DNA from: Psoroptes ovis
Taxonomy: Eukaryota > Arthropoda > Arachnida > Sarcoptiformes > Psoroptidae
Direction: 5' to 3'
Length of the DNA stretch: 64,000 bases
Assembly: GCA_002943765.1 (NCBI GenBank)
Contig: PQWQ01000009.1
Location: forward strand, 124,001-188,000
Numbering within the stretch: the first letter of the stretch is position 1; each line of letters starts with the position of its first letter. A model generated the notes under the pieces. The model was not told where the DNA came from. It saw only the letters and a program-made list of their open reading frames with translations, and did not search any database. The position numbers were made by a program, and so were the translations under genes. Positions 1 to 12,300 of this stretch are shown here, one piece after another.

Positions 1-712
1 TATTATTATTATTATTTCGTTAATTTCGATACGAAAATGTTCAGAAAATCAACAATTCGTATCAATGTTGATAGATTCAATTGAATTGAAATTGAAAATG
101 ATATTTTGTTGACCAATTTTTTTTTTCCATTATTTACCAAGTTAATCTTTACATTTTTTTCATTGTATCATTATTGTATTTACAGATTTCTACGGGCCAT
201 ATTTTTTATTTTTGTTTCCAATTTGACAAATCAAATCTATTTGATTTTGTTTTCTTTCGATTTGTTATCTATCAATTTTTGAATTTTCAAAAACGGTTGT
301 TGATTCAAAGGCGCTCAGATAAATCCGATATCACTTGACACACCCGAATATATGAATGAATGAATCTATTTTTTTTTTTGCCTATGCTGTCTGGTTGGAG
401 CATCAACATTTTCTGTTTGTGCTTCATAAATTATTTGATTAAAATTTCGAGCATTTAATGAATTTTTATTTTTGAAAATTATCATTTTTATTCAATGAGA
501 ATGCAACAAACAAACTAATTTAAATGATTTTTACGTAATGAATATGATCATTAATGATTTTTTCGTGTTCTGGCTTTTTTGGCTCGCTTTTTTCTATGCG
601 AAAATCTGTTTTTGTTTATTTGGATTTTTCAAAGCTTTCGTTTGACAAAAAAAAAAAAATGTTTTTTTGTCATTTTCATTCCCAAAAATAAATACAGACA
701 AAATGTGAATAC
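1..712. other. Intergenic, no gene seen
   Basis: AT-rich DNA with an (ATT)n run at the left edge and several poly(T) runs. The open frames here are short and built of low-complexity codons, and I see no splice-bounded or family-like coding segment. The last five bases (708-712, AATAC) are the left copy of the target-site duplication of the Copia element that follows. Confidence 0.6.
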
Positions 713-847
713 TGTTGAAATAAATAATTGGTGTACGTCCTTTGTGAATAGACCCCTAAATCCCCGCCCTTTTTAAAATTTAAAATTTTATGTATTCTAA
801 CGACTTTTAATAAAATATAACGATCATTCGTTTCATAACGGCTAACA
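713..847 (+). repeat. Copia 5' LTR
   Basis: 135 bp, TG...CA ends with terminal TGTTG/TAACA inverted repeat. It contains a GC-richer block around 745-772 and an AATAAA at 809-814 that could serve as the polyadenylation signal in the 3' copy. Identical base for base to 4779-4913. At 135 bp it is short for a Copia LTR. Confidence 0.97.
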
Positions 848-858
848 TGGTAGCAGAG
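848..858 (+). promoter_or_regulatory. Copia primer-binding site (initiator tRNA-Met)
   Basis: TGGTAGCAGAG starts at the base after the 5' LTR. It is complementary to the 3' terminal 11 bases (acceptor arm plus CCA) of metazoan cytosolic initiator tRNA-Met as I know that tRNA. Initiator tRNA-Met priming is usual for Copia elements. The match stops after 11 bases. Confidence 0.85.
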
Positions 859-986
859 TCTAAATTTGACTGAATTTAACGAATTTTTGTGTTTTTTTTG
901 ATTGTGAATTAATTGATTTCAACTGATTGTCAATTAATTAAGTGAATAATTGAAATTTTGTGTATGATTATTGATTAATTGATCGA

Positions 987-3900
987 ATGAACAATTACAA
1001 TTTAAGAATATTACCGCATCGAATGACAAATAATAACAACGAAATGGCTGAATTTGATAAAATAATGAATTCAAAGAATGTTGACATCCAGAAATTCAAC
1101 GGTAAAAATTACAAATCATGGTTATCCGACGTAAAGCTTTGGTGTACATTCAATGGTAAATCAGATTTACTCCAAGTGAAGTTAAGTGGTGTTAATGATT
1201 CGAATAAAGAACAACTTAAATCATTAGCCGCATTTATTAAATTCATGATTGATGCGGATTTACGAGATTTGGTCAAAGACACAGAGATACCTTATGAAAT
1301 AATTCGTATATTGGAAAAACGTTTTAATAAAATTAGTCAGGCGAAAATTGCCAAATTATTCTTCGAATTGAATGATATCAAAATGAGTTTGAATGATGAT
1401 CCAAACATATTTTTTGCTAAATTTGATATTAAACGTAAAGAATTGTGTGAGACTGGCACAACCATTGTTGATGCGATATGGATTAGCATTGTATTGAGGG
1501 CATTGCCAGATGAATATGCGAAGATCAAAGAGGACATGTTTGACCAATTGGAAGTAAACAATCTGACATATGATGCAGCTAGGGACCTGGTCGTAAGCAA
1601 ATGTCTTAGATGGCAAAAAGAAAATATTGGCAAAATATCGAATGAGATTCAAACTGGTCTTCGGGTCAGTGACAAAAATATTAAAATCGACAAACCAGTT
1701 CTCAACTGCTATAATTGTGGTAAATTGGGACATATTGCTATCTGGTGTCCGTTTAAACAGCAGACTAAATCGAATAATTTTCAAAAATGGAACAACAGAA
1801 ATGTATCTAGACAATTTGGTAAACGTGAGATTAATAATGATATGAATAAGAATCGTAACACCAGCAATGTCAATAATGTATCCAATGTTGAACAAGAAAC
1901 GAATAACGATCTGGCTCTGACAGTGACAAACAAATTGAATGAAAATTCGTGTTTGTGGTATATGGACAGCGGATCAACTGGTCACTTTACGAATAATGTC
2001 GATCTACTTAAACAGCCAGTTGATATCAATAAAAGTGTTGCAACAGCTAGTGGCGAAATATGTGACATAAAAGCGATTGGAAATGTTCGATTAAATGGTG
2101 AATGTGGTAATAAAATCAGTCTTGATAATGTAGAATATGCACCTGATTTTAAAAATAATTTGATATCGGTGGCCAAAATTTGTGATCAAAATATGAATGT
2201 GATTTTCACGAATACAAATTGTTATGCAGTGGATAAAGAAAAAGCTAATATTCATATACCAAAATCATCGATAATTTTTACAGCCAAACGAATTGATAAT
2301 TCTTATGTCAAAGTTGATGAAGTTAATAAAAATGATTATAAAAATTATGTGTCAAATTCTGTTTTAATTGCTAAGAATAATGAAAAATCTATGTTGTGGC
2401 ACAAAAGATTAGGTCATCCAGGCAGCGAAAAATTATCAAGAATCTTTTCATCGTCTTTTCCATCAATCAATTGTACTGAATGTAAAATGTCTAAATGTAT
2501 TCGTAAATCTCATCCGTTAACTTTTGAGAAATTCCGTTTCATGCAACGTATAAGTGCAGATGTTATCGGACCACTAAAGGAATCGATGTCGGGATGCGTT
2601 TATGTATTGAATTTGGTAGAGCATCATTCATCGTATGGAATGGTTTATCCAATGAAAACGAAAAATGAAGCGGTCAAGTATGTCATTGAATTCATTGATT
2701 TTTGTGAAACGCAAACTGGCCGTAAACTAAAGGAATTTTTGTCTGACAATGGGTCAGAGTTCGTTAATCAACAGCTTCAGTACCATCTGAAGAAAAAAGG
2801 AATCTTGTTCTGCACTACCACGCCACATACATCGGCACAAAATGGTAAGATCGAAAGAAGAAATAGAACCATTATTGACTGTGCTAGAACAATGATCAAC
2901 AATGCCAAAATGCCTGAGGAATACTGGCCAACAGCAGTTAGAGCCGCTAATTACTTGATTAATAGATGGCCGACAAAATCAAACATCATTCCGTATCAAA
3001 AATTTTTCAAGAAAAGTGTCACATATGATCATTTGAAGGTGTTTGGATGTTTGGCTTACTGGAGAATGAACGATACCATGATTGCGAGCAAATTTAATCA
3101 ACGAGGTCACAAATTTGTTTTTGTTGGATATACTGAAACAACAAAAAATTATTGGTTATTAGATCCAAAAACCAATAAAACATTCAAAACATGTGACGTG
3201 GATTTTGATGAGAATGTTATGGGATTCCCAGCAATCATGAATGAAGCGAAAGAATTTACTGGTAATGATGAAGCAAAAGTGATGAATGTAGAACCGAATT
3301 TACCAGCACCAAAGAATTACGATGAAGCAATGAAGTCGAAAGAATATGAGAAATGGCAACTGGCGATGGATAAAGAGAAGAATGAACTGACCCAGAAGGG
3401 TGTATACAAGGTTGTGGGTCAGCTTCCTTTATCAGGTATTAAACCGTTAACAACAAAATGGGTTTACGCCAGAAAATCTGATGGAAGATACAAAGCTAGG
3501 TGCGTTGTACGTGGTTTTGAACAATACAACACTGGAAATACATTCGCACCTACGCTAAGAATGTCCACGTTATTGACCATCCTAACGTGTGCATTGACCA
3601 GAAAAATGAAAATCCGACAATTCGATATATCAACAGCGTTTTTGAACTCAAAATTGGAAAGTGAAATTTATGTTCTACCGCCGAAAGGTATAACAGATCG
3701 ACTTTGGAAACTCGAAAAAGCGTTGTATGGTTTGAAAGAAGCGCCGCGTAGATGGTACGAGACGCTTAGTGCCTTTCTGACTGAAAATTTCAAGCTGAAG
3801 CAATCATTGGCTGATAAATGTTTATTCTTCTCGGATAATATGATGGTGGTAATTTATGTTGATGATATAATTATCGCCTTTGATGATAATGTTAATATAA

Positions 3901-4784
3901 ATTTGGTAATGAATGAATTTAAAAGTAGATTTGATATTCACGACTTCGGAGAATGTAATATCTATCTTGGTCTTAGAATTGAGTGCAAAGAAGAAATGAT
4001 AACTGTTGATCAAGAAAATTACATCGATGATATCATGGAAAGATTCAAAATGGAAGGGTGCAATCCAACGAATGTGCCTATGGACTGTTTTGAAGACTAT
4101 TCGGTTGGCCCAATAAACAAAGATCTGCCAGTTAGAGAATTATTGGGCTGTTTGAATTACGTAGCTACACACACGAGACCTGATATCTCTGTGTGTATAT
4201 CACATTTGACATCGTATGCCGATAGACCGACTGATGCATTAATGATGGCATGCAAGAGAGTCTTAAGATATTTGGCTGGAACGAAAGATATGCGATTGAT
4301 TATTAAACCAGTCAAAGATTGGACTATTAATGCATGGACTGACGCCAGTTTTAAATCAGATCCAAAAGGGCGTTCAGTCAGTGGTTCTATTGTACAGTTG
4401 GGAGAATCTCCGGTGTTATGGTCAGCAAAGAAACAATTAAGGATGCCGCATTCATCATGCGAAGCAGAATTAAATGCTGCACTGTCCACCTGGAGACTGG
4501 CAAGTCCAATTCAGCAATTGTTGTTTGAATTGAAAATCAAAGCTGATTTGAAACTGATGATTGATAGTAAAGCAGCGAAAGTTATTTTGGACAATAATGA
4601 GTTTAAACAATCCGGCTATTTCGAGTACGATAAGAAATTATTGGTTCAAGAATTTAGTCGTGAAAACAACGAAGTAATCAAGGTACCATCGGCAGAACAA
4701 CTTGCAGATATGTTAACAAAGCCTCTTGGCAAGATTAAAATTGAAAATTTTCGTGAACGTACGCCAATTAGAAGGGTGTGTTGA
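987..4784 (+). CDS. Copia gag-pol polyprotein
   Basis: A single 1265-residue frame carrying everything needed for retrotransposition. Order: Gag-like N-terminal region; CCHC zinc knuckle at residues 241-254 (C-X2-C-X4-H-X4-C); aspartic protease DSGS at 327-330; pre-integrase HHCC zinc motif starting near 470 (WHKRLGH); integrase core D525, D587, E623 with 35 residues between the last two; Copia-type reverse transcriptase with YVDD at 957-960; RNase H; and the C-terminal ADMLTKPL motif typical of the clade. There is no stop or frameshift between gag and pol, so Gag excess must come from another route. The start is the first ATG after the 139-base leader; in-frame ATGs at residues 13 and 20 are alternatives. 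The stop TGA lies inside the 3' LTR, so the purine tract is coding. Confidence 0.96.
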   Translation: MNNYNLRILPHRMTNNNNEMAEFDKIMNSKNVDIQKFNGKNYKSWLSDVKLWCTFNGKSDLLQVKLSGVNDSNKEQLKSLAAFIKFMIDADLRDLVKDTEIPYEIIRILEKRFNKISQAKIAKLFFELNDIKMSLNDDPNIFFAKFDIKRKELCETGTTIVDAIWISIVLRALPDEYAKIKEDMFDQLEVNNLTYDAARDLVVSKCLRWQKENIGKISNEIQTGLRVSDKNIKIDKPVLNCYNCGKLGHIAIWCPFKQQTKSNNFQKWNNRNVSRQFGKREINNDMNKNRNTSNVNNVSNVEQETNNDLALTVTNKLNENSCLWYMDSGSTGHFTNNVDLLKQPVDINKSVATASGEICDIKAIGNVRLNGECGNKISLDNVEYAPDFKNNLISVAKICDQNMNVIFTNTNCYAVDKEKANIHIPKSSIIFTAKRIDNSYVKVDEVNKNDYKNYVSNSVLIAKNNEKSMLWHKRLGHPGSEKLSRIFSSSFPSINCTECKMSKCIRKSHPLTFEKFRFMQRISADVIGPLKESMSGCVYVLNLVEHHSSYGMVYPMKTKNEAVKYVIEFIDFCETQTGRKLKEFLSDNGSEFVNQQLQYHLKKKGILFCTTTPHTSAQNGKIERRNRTIIDCARTMINNAKMPEEYWPTAVRAANYLINRWPTKSNIIPYQKFFKKSVTYDHLKVFGCLAYWRMNDTMIASKFNQRGHKFVFVGYTETTKNYWLLDPKTNKTFKTCDVDFDENVMGFPAIMNEAKEFTGNDEAKVMNVEPNLPAPKNYDEAMKSKEYEKWQLAMDKEKNELTQKGVYKVVGQLPLSGIKPLTTKWVYARKSDGRYKARCVVRGFEQYNTGNTFAPTLRMSTLLTILTCALTRKMKIRQFDISTAFLNSKLESEIYVLPPKGITDRLWKLEKALYGLKEAPRRWYETLSAFLTENFKLKQSLADKCLFFSDNMMVVIYVDDIIIAFDDNVNINLVMNEFKSRFDIHDFGECNIYLGLRIECKEEMITVDQENYIDDIMERFKMEGCNPTNVPMDCFEDYSVGPINKDLPVRELLGCLNYVATHTRPDISVCISHLTSYADRPTDALMMACKRVLRYLAGTKDMRLIIKPVKDWTINAWTDASFKSDPKGRSVSGSIVQLGESPVLWSAKKQLRMPHSSCEAELNAALSTWRLASPIQQLLFELKIKADLKLMIDSKAAKVILDNNEFKQSGYFEYDKKLLVQEFSRENNEVIKVPSAEQLADMLTKPLGKIKIENFRERTPIRRVC
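4770..4778 (+). promoter_or_regulatory. Copia polypurine tract
   Basis: AGAAGGGTG lies immediately before the 3' LTR, where the plus-strand DNA primer of an LTR element is made. It is short and is translated as part of the polyprotein C-terminus. Confidence 0.7.
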
Positions 4785-4913
4785 AATAAATAATTGGTGT
4801 ACGTCCTTTGTGAATAGACCCCTAAATCCCCGCCCTTTTTAAAATTTAAAATTTTATGTATTCTAACGACTTTTAATAAAATATAACGATCATTCGTTTC
4901 ATAACGGCTAACA
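4779..4913 (+). repeat. Copia 3' LTR
   Basis: Identical to the 5' LTR. The first six bases, TGTTGA, encode the last residue (Cys) and the stop codon of the polyprotein. AATAAA at 4875-4880 is the likely polyadenylation signal. Followed by target duplication AATAC at 4914-4918. Confidence 0.97.
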
Positions 4914-6293
4914 AATACAAACATTGAATTTTTTTAAATTTAAATTATATAATTGGACTTGAAAAAAATAGAATTTTGAAATAGAATAAAAATCATTCAA
5001 CTAACTAATCTAATCAACTAACTGAATGAATGAATGAATGGAAATAAAATGTAAAATTAATCAGTGAAATTAATGAAAACTGATTCAAATTTTTTATTTT
5101 TTCATTTGTTTGTTTGTTTATTGCCCCAAAAAATGGGTACAATTGAATAATGAATGAATGGTCCCATCATCCATTTCGAAATGTTTAACTTTTTATTTCA
5201 TTTTTTTTCTCTTTTTGAAAAAATTTTCTATGGCAAAAATCTGGTGTTTTTCTTTTTGTTTGTTTTGTTACCCATATTCATTGCTATTATTTTAATTTGA
5301 TTGCGTTCAAGTATTCATATGAAATATTAAATTTTCATTCAAATGATTTCAGGATTAGATTAGATTTCATTTAAATTTGTTCATATGCTGCGAATCACAT
5401 GTTTTTGATGAATGATTTCTAACCGATTAAAATGAATCTGAGAGATTTTGATTCTGAGTAAAATGTAAAAGAAAAGAATTTAAGTGTATCCTTGGTGATT
5501 TTTTTCCTCAATGTTGATATCTTATTTTGATCAAATTTCAGTAAATGATTTCGAATCTATGTTGTATTTATTGTTATTGCGAAATGAATGATTGAAGAAT
5601 GAATGAACTAAATTTTCAATGAAATTATTTTCAATTTATTCTTACTTAGAATTCATTTATTAATTTTAATTTTATTATCATCATTTTTATTACAATTATT
5701 ATGATTAGATTTGACACCTTTTAATTTCTTCCATTATGATTGTCATTTTTAATTATGATCGACTAAATTCTAATTGGATTATTTTATTGCATATATTTAA
5801 TGTGTAAATATTTAAGTTCATTGTATTGGATTATTTCTATCTCCCGAAATTCTGTTAAATGACTAGAGTATTAGTTTGATTTTTCCATCATTATTACTTT
5901 ATGAATTTATGTGGAAGATATTGTAATTGTACAAAAGTATACACTCGAATAATTCTTTCGAAATGATTCATAATTTTTTCTACGAATTTTTGCATTGTAA
6001 ACTCATTATTATTATGATTGTTACAATTTTTTCTGTGATTAAGATTATGAATTCATGAAAAAAAAAATGAAATTTCATTATACAAAATATAAGAATATTA
6101 TTATCAATTTTTGATCGAAAATTATTCATGTGAATCAAATAAATAAATGATAATTTCTCCATTATCACAGATGTGTGTGAACAAATTTTCAAAGATGCAA
6201 CATTTTCTGGCATCATTAAATATTTGGTAATGAAATTCAAAAAATTTGTTTTGCTTCATGAATTCCTATCTGATTAATCACAAATTTTTCATC

Positions 6294-6317
6294 AAAAAAA
6301 AAAAAAAAAAAAAAAAT
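6294..6317 (+). repeat. Poly(A) run, 24 bases
   Basis: Uninterrupted A24. No upstream sequence resembling a processed gene or a LINE/SINE end was recognised, so it is recorded as a homopolymer rather than as a retroposon tail. Confidence 0.9.
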
Positions 6318-9300
6318 GAAATATTATGAAAATAAAAACAAATTCTAATCCTTTGAATATCAAAACAACGACAACAAAAATAAAATCTAATTCAATTTTA
6401 ATAAATTCTTAAATGAAAATTATTTAGTATAAAACAAGAATCGTAAAAATTATGGCGATTGAAAAGAAAAAAATCGAAAATCATTGTCGTTCATGCTCAT
6501 TTCTTGTGATTTACTTGAAATCATAAAAGAAATAAATAAAATAAAATAATAAGAAGCTTATTATTAGAGAGATTATTATTATTATAATAATTCTTATCGA
6601 ATTCTTTATTATCATCTTACCATTTTTTTTTTCGTTTGATTGTAGTATTATCAAATTCATTATAAAATAATGAATAAAATTGAATTTTGATTTACTTTTC
6701 AAATGTTTAAATCTACCTACAAACATCATTGAATAAATCTATGACAAACCATTCATTTATTCAATGATTTCTGGCTGCTATAAAAGAAAATTTCTAATCC
6801 AAAATGAACAACGAAAAAGAGACAGAAAATACCGAAAATTCATATGAAAGATTCTAATTATTAGTTGAGCAATAATGTACTTCAAAATCAAAGAATCGAA
6901 AAATAGAATATAATAAGCAAGCACAAGGTATTTCTATTGATTATCATCTGATTATTGTCTGGAGAGCAAGAAATAGAAATTTCTTTTTTTGTCTTCTTAT
7001 TGTCTTCATTCAATTTCAATGAATTCAACTTCTTTTCATTATTACTATTATTATCAATCATAATAATCATTGTTTCCGTAATAATAATAATAATAAGTTT
7101 CTTCAGTGTGATTCATCTTCAAATGATTTCTATTATTTCGATTATTATTATCATTATTACCATGAATATAAAACATATATAACAATGATAAAAATGTTCT
7201 TCTAACAAAAAAAAAATTTGATGATGACGATAATAATGATAATAATAATAATAATACTTTATTCTATTAATTTATTTTTATTATATTATCATCATCATCA
7301 TTACTTTGATATAATACAGAACAAAAAAAATTTTACATATAAAAATTGTAACGAGTATTGACTCTTTATTGATAAATATCATTCGATTTATATTTGTGAA
7401 ATCAATTTATCATCATCATCATTTTTCAATGATGATCAGCAACAACAACAAGAGTAATATCATTATTATCATACCATTATTATCATTATTATTGAACAAT
7501 ATTATTATTATTTTGATGACAACAATATATTTTATTCCACTTTTTTTTCTCGTTTCATTTTGTTTGTTTTGTTTATTTGACTTTTATATTTTTTTTTCTT
7601 ATACATTTTCGTTGTATTGTTGATATATCGCTATTTGTTATTATCATTATTACTTCTTCGAAATCAATGATTTGTGTTCCAGTGATTTTCATCATTTAAT
7701 TTATTTATGATGGTTTTCTATTTTCATTTTTCTCCCTTTTCTTTTTTTGCTTGAAATATTTTATATTGATATTGATGATTACCATGTCATCATCATCATC
7801 ATCATTACTGGTGTTATTGTCATTATTGCTTGTTTGTTACAGTGTATTTATGAAAGGCGGAGGCGCCATATTTCGTTTTTTCTTTTCATTCATTTATATT
7901 TTAAAACGATTCATTTATTCGTTCATTGATAAGATATAATGCACACATGTTATGAGACTGTATGAGACTTTTTTATGTTTAAATGTCATAACACTGTTTA
8001 TCTGTAATGATATTTGCAATCATATGAGAGGATTGAAAGAAATGATTTCAATATTTTCATTTTTTGAATTCTTAAAATGACATTAATAAATAAATGATAT
8101 GAATCTTATTCAATATTATGACAAAATAACTAGATAATAATGAATAATATGATTGAATTGTTTGAAATGAGAGAAAAAAAAGATAGATTTTGATATGATA
8201 TTTCCGGACACGATATATACAGGTATTAGATTTTCATTATGGAATAAATCATGTTTCAAATTGAAAAACTTGATAAACCATCAATAAATGTCTGTCCATA
8301 CATTGAATTAAATTTAGAAAATGTATTGAATTATTTTTCCTTCATTCAATAGGGTTGAATTAAGATTGATTTTTATTTTTTTCATTTCCGATATATAAGC
8401 ACCTTTGTTCACGTTTGAAATTATTTTTTCCCTTTCAATTCAATGATTTTCGATAAAAATCAATCTATTTCTAGTTTTCGATTCAAAGCATAAACTATAC
8501 GGTCGGCAATTTATTATTTGAAAATTAAGAAAATTCCATTCCCGGATATAATATTCGAAATCAAATGAAAATTACTAATCAACATCGAGATTTCATAAAA
8601 AATGTGATTTTCTAATTTTTTGTTTCTAAAATTGTACCGTTTGCACTTTTTAAATTAAATTGCCAATTCAATTCTCAGTAAATTTTTTTACTAAACAGTT
8701 GAATGTTCATATATTTCAAATGAATGTCTACTGCAATTTTCATATCATTACATGTGTCTGTCATTTTCCTTTTTTTTCAGCAAATGATGAACTAATTACT
8801 TGTCATCAAAGTATTAGGGAATATTTTCAAAAAACATTCTGTTCATTATCATTATCATCGAAATGATTAACATTAAAACTCTCGTATGGTTTCAAATTAC
8901 AGAGAAAAAAAATATTCATATTCATACATGTACCTATATTGAAATGATGATGGATTTTTGTTGTTGTTGTTGTTTTCATTACCCATTTGATAATATTCCA
9001 TATGATAATGATGAATATATCCGTATTTTTCAACATTTTTTTCCTCTCATTCTCTACTAATGCGACTACGTTTATATCTTAACAATATCAATCTACAAAG
9101 CACTCAGACATAGAGAATAAAATGAAAAATTGGAGGTAATAATTCATATTATTCCATGAATTAATATAATAATGTTAATAATGATGTCCATCATTTTTTT
9201 TTGTTTTTGTTTTTATAATAAATGATATTAATTATAAATTGCATTAACAATTATAATAATGATGATGAGAAATAAACTGTTTATCATCTTTATTTCTAAT

Positions 9301-12300
9301 GCAATTTTATTAGTAATAATAATAATGATATTATTATAATTATTACTTTCTATTTCACATACATTAATATTGTCATTTCGATTGTCATTATTATTATTAT
9401 TATTGTTGGTTGCTGCTGTTGTATCCATCAATCGTTATAATATTATTGAAAATTTTCTCCATCATTTGATTGTAAAATTTCTTTTTCTCTTAGTGAATTA
9501 ATCCATTGATATTATGTATTGCATTGAGTTTTATTATGACAATAATTGATATTTCTTCGCTATTAAATTGTCTGTGCAAAACAGATATAATCATGTCAAT
9601 TTTTTTTCATATAATATTGACATTTTACCAATATAAAATGTATGAAGCAATTAATTTTGATTAATTAATCATTGAACATTATTTATATCACTTCGGAAAT
9701 CGATGTTTATTGATGATTTTAATTCAAAAATAATAATAGTAATAATTGTTTCATCAAATGACAAATAAATTTCCGTTTCAATGACGCATTTTTCTTTAAA
9801 TAGAATCATTATTATTTTTGCTCTAATGTAATGTCAAGGTAATGAAAAGGGAAAATTTGTTCGAATTTTAATGATTTGCATATTTCAAATATTTAAATTT
9901 AGAAAAAAAAAATTTGAAATTGCTCGAGGTTAATCATTAAATAAAACAAAAAAAAAGCAAATAATTTTTGAACAATAAAATGCACATGTTTCGGACATGT
10001 GAAAATATTATATTGGAATTTATTTTTAAAAATTTTTTCCAAAAATTTTTTTTTTCATTCATTCATCTAATTTTGTTTATCACATAATAATAGAAATAAT
10101 AACGATAATAATAATAATAAATAGAAGCCATTATTTTTCATTAAATGCGTTGAATTCTCTATGTGTATGCGAGATGCTAGAAAAAGCAACCCATATATTC
10201 ATTTTCAACAATCATTTTTTTTTTAATTTTAATGAGCTTTAGTTATTATCTATTATCATTATTATTATGAATTATATGCACATTCATTTACATCAAGCTT
10301 GTGTTTGTGTTTTGAAATAATTTAATGTGTGATGTAATTTCTCCACTTCATGCTCGCGTATATTGATATCAATGGATTTTTTTGAAATTTTCAAACGGTT
10401 TTTCTTGGCAAATATGAAAAAATAATTCATATTTTCATACGAAAATTTCTCCTGCAAAATTCCAGCAGGCAATACTTTTCAATCATATGACCATCTATCG
10501 TGTTTAATTCTGATTCGAAGAAAAAAAAATTCCATTGACAACGCTGATGTGATATGAGGTGATAATGATCATAACATGATGATTTGAATTCAAATAAACA
10601 TATGAATGAAGTCAAAATGAATACATGAATCTAAATATGTCAAAATAATCATAATAATATTTGAAGTATCTATATGATTATGATGATGTTTATGATTAAA
10701 AATTTCATATGAAAAATAAGAGTGGAATTTTTCATTTGATTCATCCGTGGAATCAAAATGCACATATTTCGATAAATGAATGAAGAGAAGAATGTAGAAA
10801 ATAATGATAATAATGATGAAAAATGAACCGATTATACACCGTGTTCGTGTGCATACTTGAATTCTTCACAAATTTATGAATTTTCAGCCGAGTGAATGGA
10901 ATTTACTTCTCATTTTCGAAAAAATTTTTCATAGAGTTCAAGTGCTTTGTTTCGTGGAGCATCAAAAATGATGATCATCACCATAATCAAATGTTCTCGC
11001 AATCAACGAATATACTAATGAAATGGTGGAAATTCTTCCATTTTCGCCTATTAACTTCAATATTCGAAGCCATTTTCTGTTCGTTTTGAATCGAGTCATA
11101 AAAAATTATGAAAATTTATAATTTTCAAAGCTTTTATTTGATCATTATTTTTATTATTGCGATTTGTTTATGAATTCATTTGATTATAATTCGTTTGATT
11201 TTGAATGTTTCACATTATAACAAAAATGATAATAATAATGATGATGATGATGATAATGATAACAAATAGCTCTTGAAAATTGTCAGATTTTTATTTTTTA
11301 TTTTCTCTTTTCGAAGAAAATGAATCCCATCTGAATATGAATATTCCTTCGCTGAAAAAATGAAATTATTTGAATAAATTTCATGGCAAAATATTTGAAT
11401 TTTGCTATTTGTTTTTTATCTAAAATCAAGATAAGAATAAATGAAAATCAAAATCACCATAGATTTTTGAAGCTTAAGCAAAGATAAGAAGGATTCAAAT
11501 TTTGTCAAAAATTAAATTGACATATGAATCATTTCATATTTGATTTGTCTTGGGTTCTTCATTATTTTTTCATTTTTTTCCTTCTCGAATAAAATTTAAT
11601 ACACTCGACAAAATATTTTCATTTCATTCCATTTTTTCCCTCCATTTTTTCTTTCTTTCAAAATTGACTTATTGACGACTTAGGATAGGCACACATAAAG
11701 CCACCTTCTGTAATAATAATGATGATGATGATGAATTTTGTTCATATTCATGAATCAACAACATTTCACCATCATTTTCGTAACATTTTTCCTAGAATTT
11801 ATAATTCTCTGATTTTTTTTCAAAATTCTTGAATTCAAGGAAAAAAAAATACAAATGTGAATGCCCTTCAGGTGAATAACAATAGTAATGATGATGATGA
11901 TAAATGTAAATAAATAAAATGTCAACGACAATAATAAATCAACAAAATTAAATAATAATAATATTTATTTATTTATTTGTTTGTTTATATTGAAACAACA
12001 GCAAACAGCCAAATTTGACTGTTGAAATGGAATTTATTTTCGTTTTTAAATTTTGTATTCATTTATTTTCAATCAAAAAAAGACGAATAGACATTTCAAT
12101 TCAATTTCAAATTTTTTTTCTCTCTTTTCATTCAAACATTTTCATTTGTTATGTTTTGAAATGAAAATGTAAAATTCCAACATTGAAAAAAAAAATTTTC
12201 ATTTAATCCATATGGGAAATGTTTTGAAACAACAAATGAAGTCAAAACAGCAGCACCAATGTATCAAACACTACCACTGTGTGTGTGTGTGTTACGAAAC

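Larger units (their letters stand above)
713..4913 (+). mobile_element. Complete Ty1/Copia LTR retrotransposon
   Basis: A 4201-bp element bounded by two identical 135-bp LTRs (713-847 and 4779-4913) that begin TGTTG and end TAACA, and flanked by a perfect 5-bp duplication AATAC (708-712 and 4914-4918). A primer-binding site directly follows the 5' LTR, a short purine tract precedes the 3' LTR, and one uninterrupted frame fills the interior. Domain order protease, integrase, reverse transcriptase, RNase H is diagnostic of Copia rather than Gypsy or BEL. Identical LTRs and an intact frame point to a very recent insertion, perhaps still mobile. Its coding DNA is visibly less AT-rich than the flanks. 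Confidence 0.97.

Noticed and set aside
579..776. 65-codon open frame running into the Copia 5' LTR
   Set aside because: Begins with TTG, overlaps the LTR by chance and is mostly low complexity.
6955..7939. Several open frames of 60-84 codons on both strands
   Set aside because: They translate to Ile, Ser, Phe or His strings from ATT/TCA/CAT repeats; no start context, splice sites or family resemblance.
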